A stretch of DNA of 64,000 nt from contig NZ_JAAJBU010000012.1 in NCBI RefSeq assembly GCF_011392125.1, positions 35,912 through 99,911 of the forward strand, written 5' to 3'. Every line of letters starts with the position of its first letter. Positions within the stretch are counted from its first letter, which is position 1. The position numbers and the translations under genes were made by a program. This document shows positions 57,094-64,000 of the stretch, in pieces. The notes under the pieces are model-generated. The model was not told the DNA's origin. It saw only the letters and a program-made list of their open reading frames with translations, and made no database searches. The DNA is from Flavobacterium lotistagni (GTDB lineage: Bacteria > Bacteroidota > Bacteroidia > Flavobacteriales > Flavobacteriaceae).

Positions 57094-57124
57094 ATTGAAT
57101 TTTGAATTAATTGTTAGTTGAAAT

Positions 57125-58063
57125 TTACATTAGGCCGCGCCCGGTTTTTAAAAGTCGGCCGCCAGTTTGGAATTCTTTGACCAAATTGTCGAGAATGCCG
57201 TTGATGAAAATACTGCTTTTGGGTGTTGAATATTCCTTGGCAATTTCTAAATATTCGTTGATGGTTACTTTCACCGGAATCGACGGAAATTTAAGCAACT
57301 CACAAATCGCCATTTTTAAGATAATCGTGTCGATTTCTGCGATGCGCTCGGTATCCCAATTCGGTGTTTTATGAATGTACTCTTTGGCCAGCTCGGTTTC
57401 GTTGAGCAAGGTTTTCTTGAGCAAATCTGTGGCAAATTGTTGGTCTTCGGCATCTTTATAAACCGAAGGAATTTGGATTTGCTCGCCCGGTTTTAATGCT
57501 TTCAACTGCTTGATGATATGCGTATTAACTACCGGAATATCGTCTACCCACGTGAGTTTGTAGTCTTCGAGATAGTCGTAAAGTTTTTCGTTGGCGGCTA
57601 TCACTTCCATAAAAAGTGCTTGGGCAAATTCGCGATCTTCTTCAAAAGTATTTACGCGATTTCTCATGTAATTAGCATACAATTCACTTTTCTTGATGTC
57701 TTCAAGCAACAAGATAATGTAATCATCATTGAGTGTCCAGTTGTTGATTTTGCGATCGCCAAGTGCTGTCTGGAGTGACAAATTTTCTGCTAAAGATTCA
57801 AAAACAGCATTGCGAATGAACTTCGGGTTGGCGTTTTTATCTTCAGCTGTAGCCAAATGTTTTTTACTGGATTTATCAAGGAAATCGGCTTCCTTTTTGA
57901 CGATTTCTACCAGTGCGGAAAGCATCAACAAATAAAGGTCGCGGATGCTTTCGATGCTGTGAAGCAGGAACTTTTCTTGTTTCTCGATTTGATCGGAACC
58001 ACTTTGATGCATCGCAAAAACCGATTGCATAACTTTTACTCGAATGTGACGTCTGTTTAACAC
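57125..58063 (-). CDS. nusB: Transcription antitermination factor NusB
   Basis: 312 residues, about twice the length of E. coli NusB, as in other Bacteroidota; the first 150 residues are an N-terminal helical extension (starting RRHIRVKVMQSVFAMHQS) and the conserved NusB core is in the C-terminal half (IHKTPNWDTERIAEIDTIIL, VTINEYLEIAKEYS). It binds the boxA RNA with NusE for antitermination of rRNA operons. First gene of a transcript with yajC. Confidence 0.92.
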   Translation of the reverse strand: MLNRRHIRVKVMQSVFAMHQSGSDQIEKQEKFLLHSIESIRDLYLLMLSALVEIVKKEADFLDKSSKKHLATAEDKNANPKFIRNAVFESLAENLSLQTALGDRKINNWTLNDDYIILLLEDIKKSELYANYMRNRVNTFEEDREFAQALFMEVIAANEKLYDYLEDYKLTWVDDIPVVNTHIIKQLKALKPGEQIQIPSVYKDAEDQQFATDLLKKTLLNETELAKEYIHKTPNWDTERIAEIDTIILKMAICELLKFPSIPVKVTINEYLEIAKEYSTPKSSIFINGILDNLVKEFQTGGRLLKTGRGLM

Positions 58064-58102
58064 GCGGTAAGAACTTTAAAGATTATTGCGAAGAACGCGC
58101 GG

Positions 58103-58110
58103 CAAAAATA
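58103..58110 (-). promoter_or_regulatory. Putative -7 box for nusB-yajC
   Basis: On the minus strand TATTTTTG is a perfect TAnnTTTG match about 40 bp before the nusB start; no TTG at the best distance. Confidence 0.4.
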
Positions 58111-58223
58111 GCAATATTATTCCAACCGAAAATCATCGGAAGGTTCTTTTAATGTTAATATTGATTTTTATAAGGTTGATGTGAACCACTCGCCTATGAG
58201 AATAAAAGCTAGAACCATAAAAT

Positions 58224-58254
58224 AAAAAAAGGAACAACTTTCATTGCTCCTTTT
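58224..58254 (-). terminator. Terminator of the leucine dehydrogenase gene
   Basis: On the minus strand AAAGGAGCAA-TGAAAG-TTGTTCCTTT, a 10-bp stem with one wobble, followed by T residues, 20 bp after the stop codon. Confidence 0.75.
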
Positions 58255-58273
58255 ATATTGTGAATCGATAAAA

Positions 58274-59374
58274 TTACTTCGCTTCTTTTTTGCGGTCTTC
58301 GATGCGCTTTTCAGCAATCGACAGAGCGGCTTGGTGCGTGGTAATGTCTTTCTGCTCGGCAAAATTAAAAATCTCGAGCGTCGTGTTGAAGATGTTCTCG
58401 GTTCTTTTCATCGCTTCTTCTTTACCGTAGCCAACAATTTCTCCGTAAACGTTGATAATTCCGCCTGCATTAATCAAGAAATCTGGGGCATAAGCAATAC
58501 CTTTTTCTTTCAAGATTTGCCCGTGAATCTGCTCATTGGCCAATTGGTTGTTCGCAGCACCAGCAATCACCTGCGCTTTAATTCTGTCAATAGTATTATC
58601 GTTAATAGTAGCTCCTAAAGCACAGGGTGCATAAATATCAACCTCGGCTGCATACAAATCGCTTCCCGTAAAAATCTGTGCTCCATATTTTTGGCTAACT
58701 TCCGCAACACGGTTTTCGTTAATATCGGTAATTTGAACCTGTGCACCTTCTTTAGTTAAGTAGTCTACTAAAGTTTCTCCGACATGCCCAATTCCTTGTA
58801 CAAGCACTTTGCGTCCTTGAAGTTTTTCAGAACCGAATTTGAACTTGGCCGCAGCTTTCATTCCCATGTAAACACCATAAGCTGTTACTGGAGATGGATT
58901 GCCTGAACCGCCAATTTCTTCAGAAATACCGGTAACGAATTTGGTTACTTTGCGAATGCGATCCATGTCTTCGGTAGTAGTTCCTACGTCTTCGGCTGTG
59001 ATATATTTACCGCTCAAACTGTTGACGAACTGTCCGAATCGGGTAATCATTTCTGGAGTTTTTTCTGTTTTGGCGTCGGCTATGATGACGGCTTTTCCGC
59101 CACCAAGGTTCAAACCTGAAATGGCAGACTTATAAGTCATTCCTCTGGAAAGGCGCAATACATCGTTAAGCGCTTCCCATTCGTTGTCATATTTCCACAT
59201 TCTGGTACCGCCCAAAGCTGGCCCTAAAACAGTATTGTGGATGCCTATTATTGCTTTCAAACCAGTATCTTTGTCATGGCAAAAAACAATTTGTTCGTGG
59301 TCTTTGAAAGACATTTGTCCGAAAACGGGATCCATTTTTTGCAGCTCTTTTGGGGTGAGGGTTTCTGTAGTCAT
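58274..59374 (-). CDS. Leucine/branched-chain amino acid dehydrogenase
   Basis: 366 residues from ATG 59374 (MTTETLTPKE); 13 further codons are open upstream but look non-coding. The Glu/Leu/Phe/Val dehydrogenase family pattern is clear: GPALGGTRMW, GLNLGGGKAVI with the substrate-binding Lys, TAEDVGTT, and the NAD(H) Rossmann site VQGIGHVGE. It deaminates leucine and other branched-chain amino acids to keto acids. Alone on the minus strand with its own -7 box and terminator. Confidence 0.93.
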   Translation of the reverse strand: MTTETLTPKELQKMDPVFGQMSFKDHEQIVFCHDKDTGLKAIIGIHNTVLGPALGGTRMWKYDNEWEALNDVLRLSRGMTYKSAISGLNLGGGKAVIIADAKTEKTPEMITRFGQFVNSLSGKYITAEDVGTTTEDMDRIRKVTKFVTGISEEIGGSGNPSPVTAYGVYMGMKAAAKFKFGSEKLQGRKVLVQGIGHVGETLVDYLTKEGAQVQITDINENRVAEVSQKYGAQIFTGSDLYAAEVDIYAPCALGATINDNTIDRIKAQVIAGAANNQLANEQIHGQILKEKGIAYAPDFLINAGGIINVYGEIVGYGKEEAMKRTENIFNTTLEIFNFAEQKDITTHQAALSIAEKRIEDRKKEAK

Positions 59375-59414
59375 AAATGTGATTTTTAATTGGGGCATTA
59401 TCAAAAACGCCATG

Positions 59415-59422
59415 CAAATTTA
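59415..59422 (-). promoter_or_regulatory. Putative -7 box for the leucine dehydrogenase gene
   Basis: On the minus strand TAAATTTG matches TAnnTTTG, 40 bp from the ATG. The upstream TTG is not at the standard distance. Confidence 0.4.
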
Positions 59423-59567
59423 TCATTTAAATCAAAATATCATAATATATTTGGGTTTAATTGTAGAATTATTAAAATAGCATTGATATAAAGTATTTTA
59501 TACAATTACAGATATCTTTCACTTTTAACACAATCCTTAAACATCATTTTCTGTTCATCTTAATATC

Positions 59568-61328
59568 ATGAAGGAACTTCAATATTTGAATCGATATTTT
59601 GTCCGCTACAAATACAGTTTTTTAATAGGAATTATCACCACGATTGTCGCGCAGATTTTCGCTTTGTTCACGCCAAAACTCATCAGCAAATCTTTCAAAG
59701 CTATTGAAGACTTTTCTAAGGCAAACAACCCAAGTGTAGCAACAATTCAGAAAGAACTGTTTCATAATATTTTACTGATAATTGCCACTACCATCATCGC
59801 CGGATTCCTGACTTTTTTAATGCGCCAAACCTTGATTGTGATGTCGCGCCACATCGAATTCGATCTTAAGAATGAAGTTTTCCGCCAATACGAACGGCTT
59901 ACGCAAAATTTCTACAAACAGAACCGCACCGGAGATTTGATGAACCGGATTAGTGAAGATGTTGGCAAAGTCCGTATGTATGTTGGTCCGGCGGTGATGT
60001 ATACCATTAACACATTTATTCGTTTCGCGATTGTCATTATATATATGTACAATGTTTCGCCGAGATTGACACTATATTCATTACTACCGCTCCCGATTTT
60101 GTCTTACGTGATTTTCAAATTGAGTTCTGAAATCAACCAACGCAGTACAGTTTTTCAGCAATATCTTTCGAAAATATCGAGTTTCACACAAGAAGTTTTC
60201 TCAGGAATTCGGGTTATTAAAGCCTATTCACTCGAAAATCAATACCAAAAACAACTCGTCGATTTGTCGCAAGAAAGCAAAACCAAGAGTTTACATTTGG
60301 CTAAAGTGCAGTCTTTGTTCGGGCCATTGATGATTGCACTGATTGGCGTAAGCAATTTGGTTGTGATTTATTTTGGCGGCTTGATGTATATTAACGGAAC
60401 AATTCAAAGTATTGGTACTATCGCCGAATTTATCCTGTATATTAATATGCTCACTTGGCCGGTTGCTTCATTGGGTTGGGTTTCTTCGATGGTTCAGGAA
60501 GCCGAAGCCTCGCAGAAAAGAATCAATGAATTTCTGAAAATAGAACCGGAAATTCAGAATACCCATCTTGAAAAAACACCGATTAATGGCTCGATTGAAT
60601 TCAAAAATGTGAGCTTTGTTTACGATGACACCAATATTCAAGCCCTGGAAAATGTCAATTTCTCGATTAAAAAAGGCGAAACCTTGGCGATTTTAGGAAA
60701 AACCGGCTCAGGAAAATCGACCATTTTGTCACTAATTAGTAGGCTTTATGAGGCGAATGAAGGAGCGGTATTGATTGACGGAAAGGAAATCAGTAAGTTA
60801 AATCTAGACAGTTTGCGCGACAGCATAGGCATTGTGCCTCAAGATGCTTTTCTATTCTCAGACACCATCGGCAACAACATCAAATTCGGTAAGGAAAATG
60901 CCACTGACGATGAAGTGGTATGGGCAGCCAAACAAGCCGTCGTGCATGAGAATATTATTCAATTCAATAAAGCCTACCAAACAATGCTTGGCGAACGCGG
61001 CATCACAATTTCAGGTGGACAAAAACAGCGGGTTGCCATTGCGAGGGCCATCATCAAAAATGCGCCGATACTGCTGCTAGACGACTGTTTATCGGCTGTA
61101 GACACCGAAACCGAAGAAGCCATATTGAACAATTTACTTATTTTCTGTAAAGACAAAACCACCATTATTGTTAGCCATAGAGTATCTTCGGCGAAAAACG
61201 CAGATTGGATCATCATTCTCGACGGTGGAAAAATTATTCAACAAGGCACTCATAATCAACTTATAAACGAGAAAGGTTATTATGCCGAGTTATATTTGAA
61301 ACAACTTTCGGAAAAAGAATTGAATTAA
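59568..61328 (+). CDS. ABC transporter, fused permease and ATPase
   Basis: 586 residues: six TM helices in the first 320 residues, then an ATPase domain with Walker A GKTGSGKS (around 377-384), signature ISGGQKQ (around 481-487), Walker B ILLLDD and the His switch VSHR. This half-transporter layout (MsbA/LmrA type) exports lipids or drugs as a homodimer or with a partner. No partner gene is adjacent, so a homodimer is likely. Substrate not readable from sequence. Confidence 0.92.
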   Translation: MKELQYLNRYFVRYKYSFLIGIITTIVAQIFALFTPKLISKSFKAIEDFSKANNPSVATIQKELFHNILLIIATTIIAGFLTFLMRQTLIVMSRHIEFDLKNEVFRQYERLTQNFYKQNRTGDLMNRISEDVGKVRMYVGPAVMYTINTFIRFAIVIIYMYNVSPRLTLYSLLPLPILSYVIFKLSSEINQRSTVFQQYLSKISSFTQEVFSGIRVIKAYSLENQYQKQLVDLSQESKTKSLHLAKVQSLFGPLMIALIGVSNLVVIYFGGLMYINGTIQSIGTIAEFILYINMLTWPVASLGWVSSMVQEAEASQKRINEFLKIEPEIQNTHLEKTPINGSIEFKNVSFVYDDTNIQALENVNFSIKKGETLAILGKTGSGKSTILSLISRLYEANEGAVLIDGKEISKLNLDSLRDSIGIVPQDAFLFSDTIGNNIKFGKENATDDEVVWAAKQAVVHENIIQFNKAYQTMLGERGITISGGQKQRVAIARAIIKNAPILLLDDCLSAVDTETEEAILNNLLIFCKDKTTIIVSHRVSSAKNADWIIILDGGKIIQQGTHNQLINEKGYYAELYLKQLSEKELN

Positions 61329-61364
61329 AATTTTGTTTTGTAATACATTTTTTACCATTTTTGG

Positions 61365-61781
61365 ATGGAAATTAACACCAAAAAACTAATTGATTGCAGG
61401 ATTATGAGAGACAATGACATGTTAGAAAAAGAGGAGATTTTTTCTAAAGTTTTAAGAGCAGGCAGACGAACTTATTTCTTTGATGTACGCGCTACTAAGG
61501 CCGATGACTACTACATCACAATCACTGAGAGCAAAAAATTTACTGAAGAAGACGGCTCGTTTCATTTCAAGAAACACAAGATTTATTTGTACAAAGAAGA
61601 CTTCGCTGCATTCACCGAAATCTTGGAAGACATGACTTCTTATGTTTTAAATCACAAAGGCGAAGAAGTGATTTCGGAGCGTCACCAAAAAGATTTCAAA
61701 AAGGAATACACCACTGAAAGAACTGAAGAAACTGCACCCAAGGCCAGTAACTTTACAGATGTGGATTTCGACGATATTTAA
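61365..61781 (+). CDS. PUR-alpha-like nucleic-acid-binding protein (DUF3276)
   Basis: 138 residues. The core residues 20-100 form the PUR repeat (EEIFSKVLRAGRRTYFFDVR, DDYYITITESKKF, HKIYLYKEDFAAFTEIL), as in the Bacteroidota DUF3276/PUR family that binds single-stranded DNA or RNA; the C-terminal tail is charged and disordered. It starts 36 bp after the ABC transporter gene, and a terminator follows 30 bp after its stop. Confidence 0.9.
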   Translation: MEINTKKLIDCRIMRDNDMLEKEEIFSKVLRAGRRTYFFDVRATKADDYYITITESKKFTEEDGSFHFKKHKIYLYKEDFAAFTEILEDMTSYVLNHKGEEVISERHQKDFKKEYTTERTEETAPKASNFTDVDFDDI

Positions 61782-61810
61782 TTCGAGCCAAAATCTCATT
61801 TTAATTCAAC

Positions 61811-61838
61811 AAGCCTGAAGATGATTCAGGCTTTTTTT
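61811..61838 (+). terminator. Terminator of the PUR-alpha-like gene
   Basis: AAGCCTGAA (61811-61819) and TTCAGGCTT (61825-61833), 9 bp with a five-base loop, followed by a T-run. Confidence 0.88.
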
Positions 61839-62001
61839 ATGGTTAAGTTTTGATGAAGCTATAGTATTTTTAAGAAGAACTTAAGACATCATAATCATTT
61901 GATTTTTAGAAAAATAAAAACAAAAATTAATCGAGATTACAATAAAAAAAGAATTGCACAATTTTAAATTAACATATCTTTAAAATTTAATCTTTGTTCA
62001 G

Positions 62002-62031
62002 TTGGTTTATAATGAAAATAATTTAATTTTG
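62002..62031 (+). promoter_or_regulatory. Strong flavobacterial promoter of the right-edge repeat protein
   Basis: TTG 62002-62004, 19-bp spacer, perfect TAATTTTG 62024-62031. The leader to ATG 62209 would be about 170 nt and contains the palindrome TGAAAGCTTTCA (about 62049-62060). The remainder of 61839-62001 is AT-rich with no feature. Confidence 0.65.
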
Positions 62032-62208
62032 AGACGAATTTTTTGAAGTTGAAAGCTTTCAGAATGACGGAATTAAAGGTTAATATACTTACTTTTTTGT
62101 GAAGTCATGTTGGTACAAAAATCAATTTCGAAATTCTAGCTAATTCGGGTGCTTGACAGAAGTTCACGGCCTCACTCGATTTAAACAAAACGAAGGAACC
62201 CAACAATT

Positions 62209-64000
62209 ATGAAGCTTATCCCCAATAAATTTAAATTAAGAACTTTACTACTTTTATTGCTGTTATCTACCGCTGCGTTTGCTCAAATAACAGTAGATTC
62301 TGGCAATAAATCAAATCTAATAAACACTGAAGATACTGAAATCTCATCTCGTACTACACTAGCGCCCAATGCCATCACGGGAAATTTCAGCATCTGTTTG
62401 CCCGGACCACTAACCACACAGTTGACAGGCTCAGGAACACCTGATCCAACAACCCCTTGGACATCCTCCAACCCAGCCATTGCGACTGTCAGCAATACCG
62501 GATTGGTAACGGCTACTGGAGTTTTAGGAGCCACGACTATCACCTATAGAGACAATTTGGGCAATTTATTTTCGGCTAATGTCTATGTTGCTAACTTCCC
62601 CACTATTACATCGCCAAGCGGCACTTACACCACTTGTGCTGCAGGTACTTTGCAATTGGCGGGTTCTCTTTTTCCGAATGCAACCATACCCTGGGAATCC
62701 TCAAATCCTGCTGTAGCCACAGTAGACAATACAGGTCTTGTAACTGGCGTTTCTGGAGGTACTGCAACTATAACCTATAGAAATCTAGGAGGCTGTACTA
62801 CGACTCAAGTAGTAACGATTAACCCATTATTATCACCTACGATTACATGTGGGGCGACTACTTTCAATCAAATCACATTTAATTGGGGTGCAGTTCCAGG
62901 TGCCGGAACATATACAGTTGTTTACACCATAAACGGCGGGCCATTTCAATTTGGTACAGTAGGAAACATCCTAACATATACCCGATCAGGCCTTGCACCG
63001 GGTGATTATGTAGACCTATATGTAACTCCTTCCGGTGCAGTCGGTACTTGCTTTACTGCTGGAACAGTACGTTGCTTCTCGACTGCTTGTACTCCTGCTA
63101 CCAGCCCTTTGGCTCCTTCAGTAGTTGTCACGCAACCTAGCTGTTCTACAGCTACCGGAACAATCACTATTACCGGAGTAGCAGGCGAAACATACAGCGT
63201 AGACGGAGGCGCTTATTCAGGTACTTTGATTTATTCCGGACTCACTCCAGGACCTCATGATGTAAGAGCAAGAAATGCCTTTGGTTGTACTTCTCCGCTA
63301 ACTAATGTGACGATTAATCCGCAACCACCAACTCCGGCGGCTCCAGTTTCCGGTGGAAATATTACCCAATGCGAGCAATCGCCAATACAAACCTTGACTG
63401 CTACAGCTACTGTTCTAGCTGGAGAAACGTTGACTTGGTATAATGCTGCCGTTGGAGGAGCTAGTGTAGCTTCACCCACTTTAAATGCTACTGGTTCGAT
63501 TACTTATTATGCTGAAACCGTAAGTGGCCCTTGTGCTTCTGCTACAAGAACACCGGTAACCTTAACAATTAACGCAGCTCCGGCAGCTCCGGTTTCAGGT
63601 GGAAATATTACCCAATGCGAACAATCGCCGATTCAAACTTTAACTGCTACCGCTACTGTTCTTGCCGGACAAACCTTGAGCTGGTTCAACGCAGCTACTG
63701 GTGGCGCTTCGGTAGCATCACCTACTTTGAATACTATAAGTTCGGTTACTTATTACGCACAAGCCAACGACGGAACTTGTAATTCACTGAGCAGAACACC
63801 GGTAACCTTGACCATCAACGCAGCTCCGGCGGCTCCAGTTTCAGGTGGAAATATTACCCAATGTGAGCAATCTCCGATTCAAACTTTAACTGCTACCGCT
63901 ACTGTTCTTGCCGGACAAACCTTGAGCTGGTTCAACGCAGCTACTGGTGGCGCTTCGGTAGCATCACCTACTTTGAATACTATAGGTTCGGTTACTTATT
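62209..64000 (+). CDS. Secreted Ig-like repeat protein, 3' end cut by the window
   Basis: At least 597 residues from ATG 62209; the frame is still open at the right edge. A signal peptide (RTLLLLLLLSTAAFAQ) is followed by two BIG2-type Ig-like domains (WTSSNPAIATVSNTGLVTA and WESSNPAVATVDNTG), an FN3-like domain, a short GVAGETYSVDGGAYSG unit and then 82-residue Ig-like repeats typical of flavobacterial surface proteins (SGGNITQCEQSPIQTLTATA). Probably a long surface adhesin that ends, outside the window, in a T9SS sorting domain. Confidence 0.88.
   Translation, partial: MKLIPNKFKLRTLLLLLLLSTAAFAQITVDSGNKSNLINTEDTEISSRTTLAPNAITGNFSICLPGPLTTQLTGSGTPDPTTPWTSSNPAIATVSNTGLVTATGVLGATTITYRDNLGNLFSANVYVANFPTITSPSGTYTTCAAGTLQLAGSLFPNATIPWESSNPAVATVDNTGLVTGVSGGTATITYRNLGGCTTTQVVTINPLLSPTITCGATTFNQITFNWGAVPGAGTYTVVYTINGGPFQFGTVGNILTYTRSGLAPGDYVDLYVTPSGAVGTCFTAGTVRCFSTACTPATSPLAPSVVVTQPSCSTATGTITITGVAGETYSVDGGAYSGTLIYSGLTPGPHDVRARNAFGCTSPLTNVTINPQPPTPAAPVSGGNITQCEQSPIQTLTATATVLAGETLTWYNAAVGGASVASPTLNATGSITYYAETVSGPCASATRTPVTLTINAAPAAPVSGGNITQCEQSPIQTLTATATVLAGQTLSWFNAATGGASVASPTLNTISSVTYYAQANDGTCNSLSRTPVTLTINAAPAAPVSGGNITQCEQSPIQTLTATATVLAGQTLSWFNAATGGASVASPTLNTIGSVTY
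63352..64000 (+). repeat. Near-identical 246-bp coding repeats
   Basis: GGTGGAAATATTACCCAATG starts at 63352, 63598 and 63844, exactly 246 bp (82 codons) apart. The second and third units are nearly identical in DNA; the first differs more. The array runs past the window edge. Confidence 0.92.

Overview
The window comes from a member of the Bacteroidota, most likely Flavobacteriia and close to Flavobacterium. Evidence: a type IX secretion (T9SS) C-terminal sorting domain and dockerin-like C-termini on large secreted proteins; promoter-like TTG / TAnnTTTG boxes in place of sigma70 boxes; A-rich upstream regions lacking strong Shine-Dalgarno sequences; a PUR-alpha-like DUF3276 protein; leucine dehydrogenase; and the run tpx - diacylglycerol kinase - ftsK - lolA-like - lptF/G-like - ribBA, which I recall as usual in flavobacteria (memory, not a search).

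Layout. 1-7.7 kb: a compact plus-strand operon of membrane and effector-like genes (two-part membrane protein, patatin lipase with its own membrane hairpin, EEP nuclease, three-TM pYEATS protein interrupted by one in-frame TGA, small beta protein, secreted coiled-coil/barrel protein, polytopic membrane protein). It looks like an accessory, possibly immunity, operon. 7.9-13.7 kb: serine hydrolase, GH1 beta-glucosidase, a glycosyltransferase and a convergent metallophosphoesterase, a coiled-coil protein, and two blocks of one intergenic repeat family. 13.8-24.3 kb: a type I restriction-modification island, hsdM-hsdS-[NdpA-like + four-TM protein]-[DUF6998-like + PD-(D/E)XK protein]-hsdR, next to a divergent XRE regulator, with a striking double operator-like array between them. 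24.3-29.8 kb: a repeat-rich segment around a secreted endonuclease I gene and a 54-residue membrane protein. 29.8-36.4 kb: the minus-strand housekeeping operon. 36.6-40.3 kb: a di-haem peroxidase/cytochrome c pair and a HigBA toxin-antitoxin pair among more repeats.

40.3-54.8 kb holds two very large paralogous secreted purple-acid-phosphatase-like proteins built from the same modules (1389 and 2019 residues), separated by a secreted metallopeptidase, a candidate structured RNA, a small hypothetical gene and an LTA-synthase-like membrane sulfatase. Only the larger paralogue keeps a T9SS sorting domain. 54.9-61.8 kb is core metabolism and information processing: pepT, a YdeI/DUF1801 protein, yajC, nusB, leucine dehydrogenase, an ABC exporter and a PUR-alpha-like protein. 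The right edge cuts a secreted repeat protein (from 62.2 kb) with near-identical 82-residue Ig-like repeats.

The best candidates for something undescribed are the patatin/EEP/pYEATS membrane operon, the NdpA-like plus four-TM gene pair inside the type I R-M locus with its 41-bp operator repeats, and the hairpin-rich repeat elements around the endonuclease I gene. No rRNA, tRNA, CRISPR array, transposase or replication origin was recognised.
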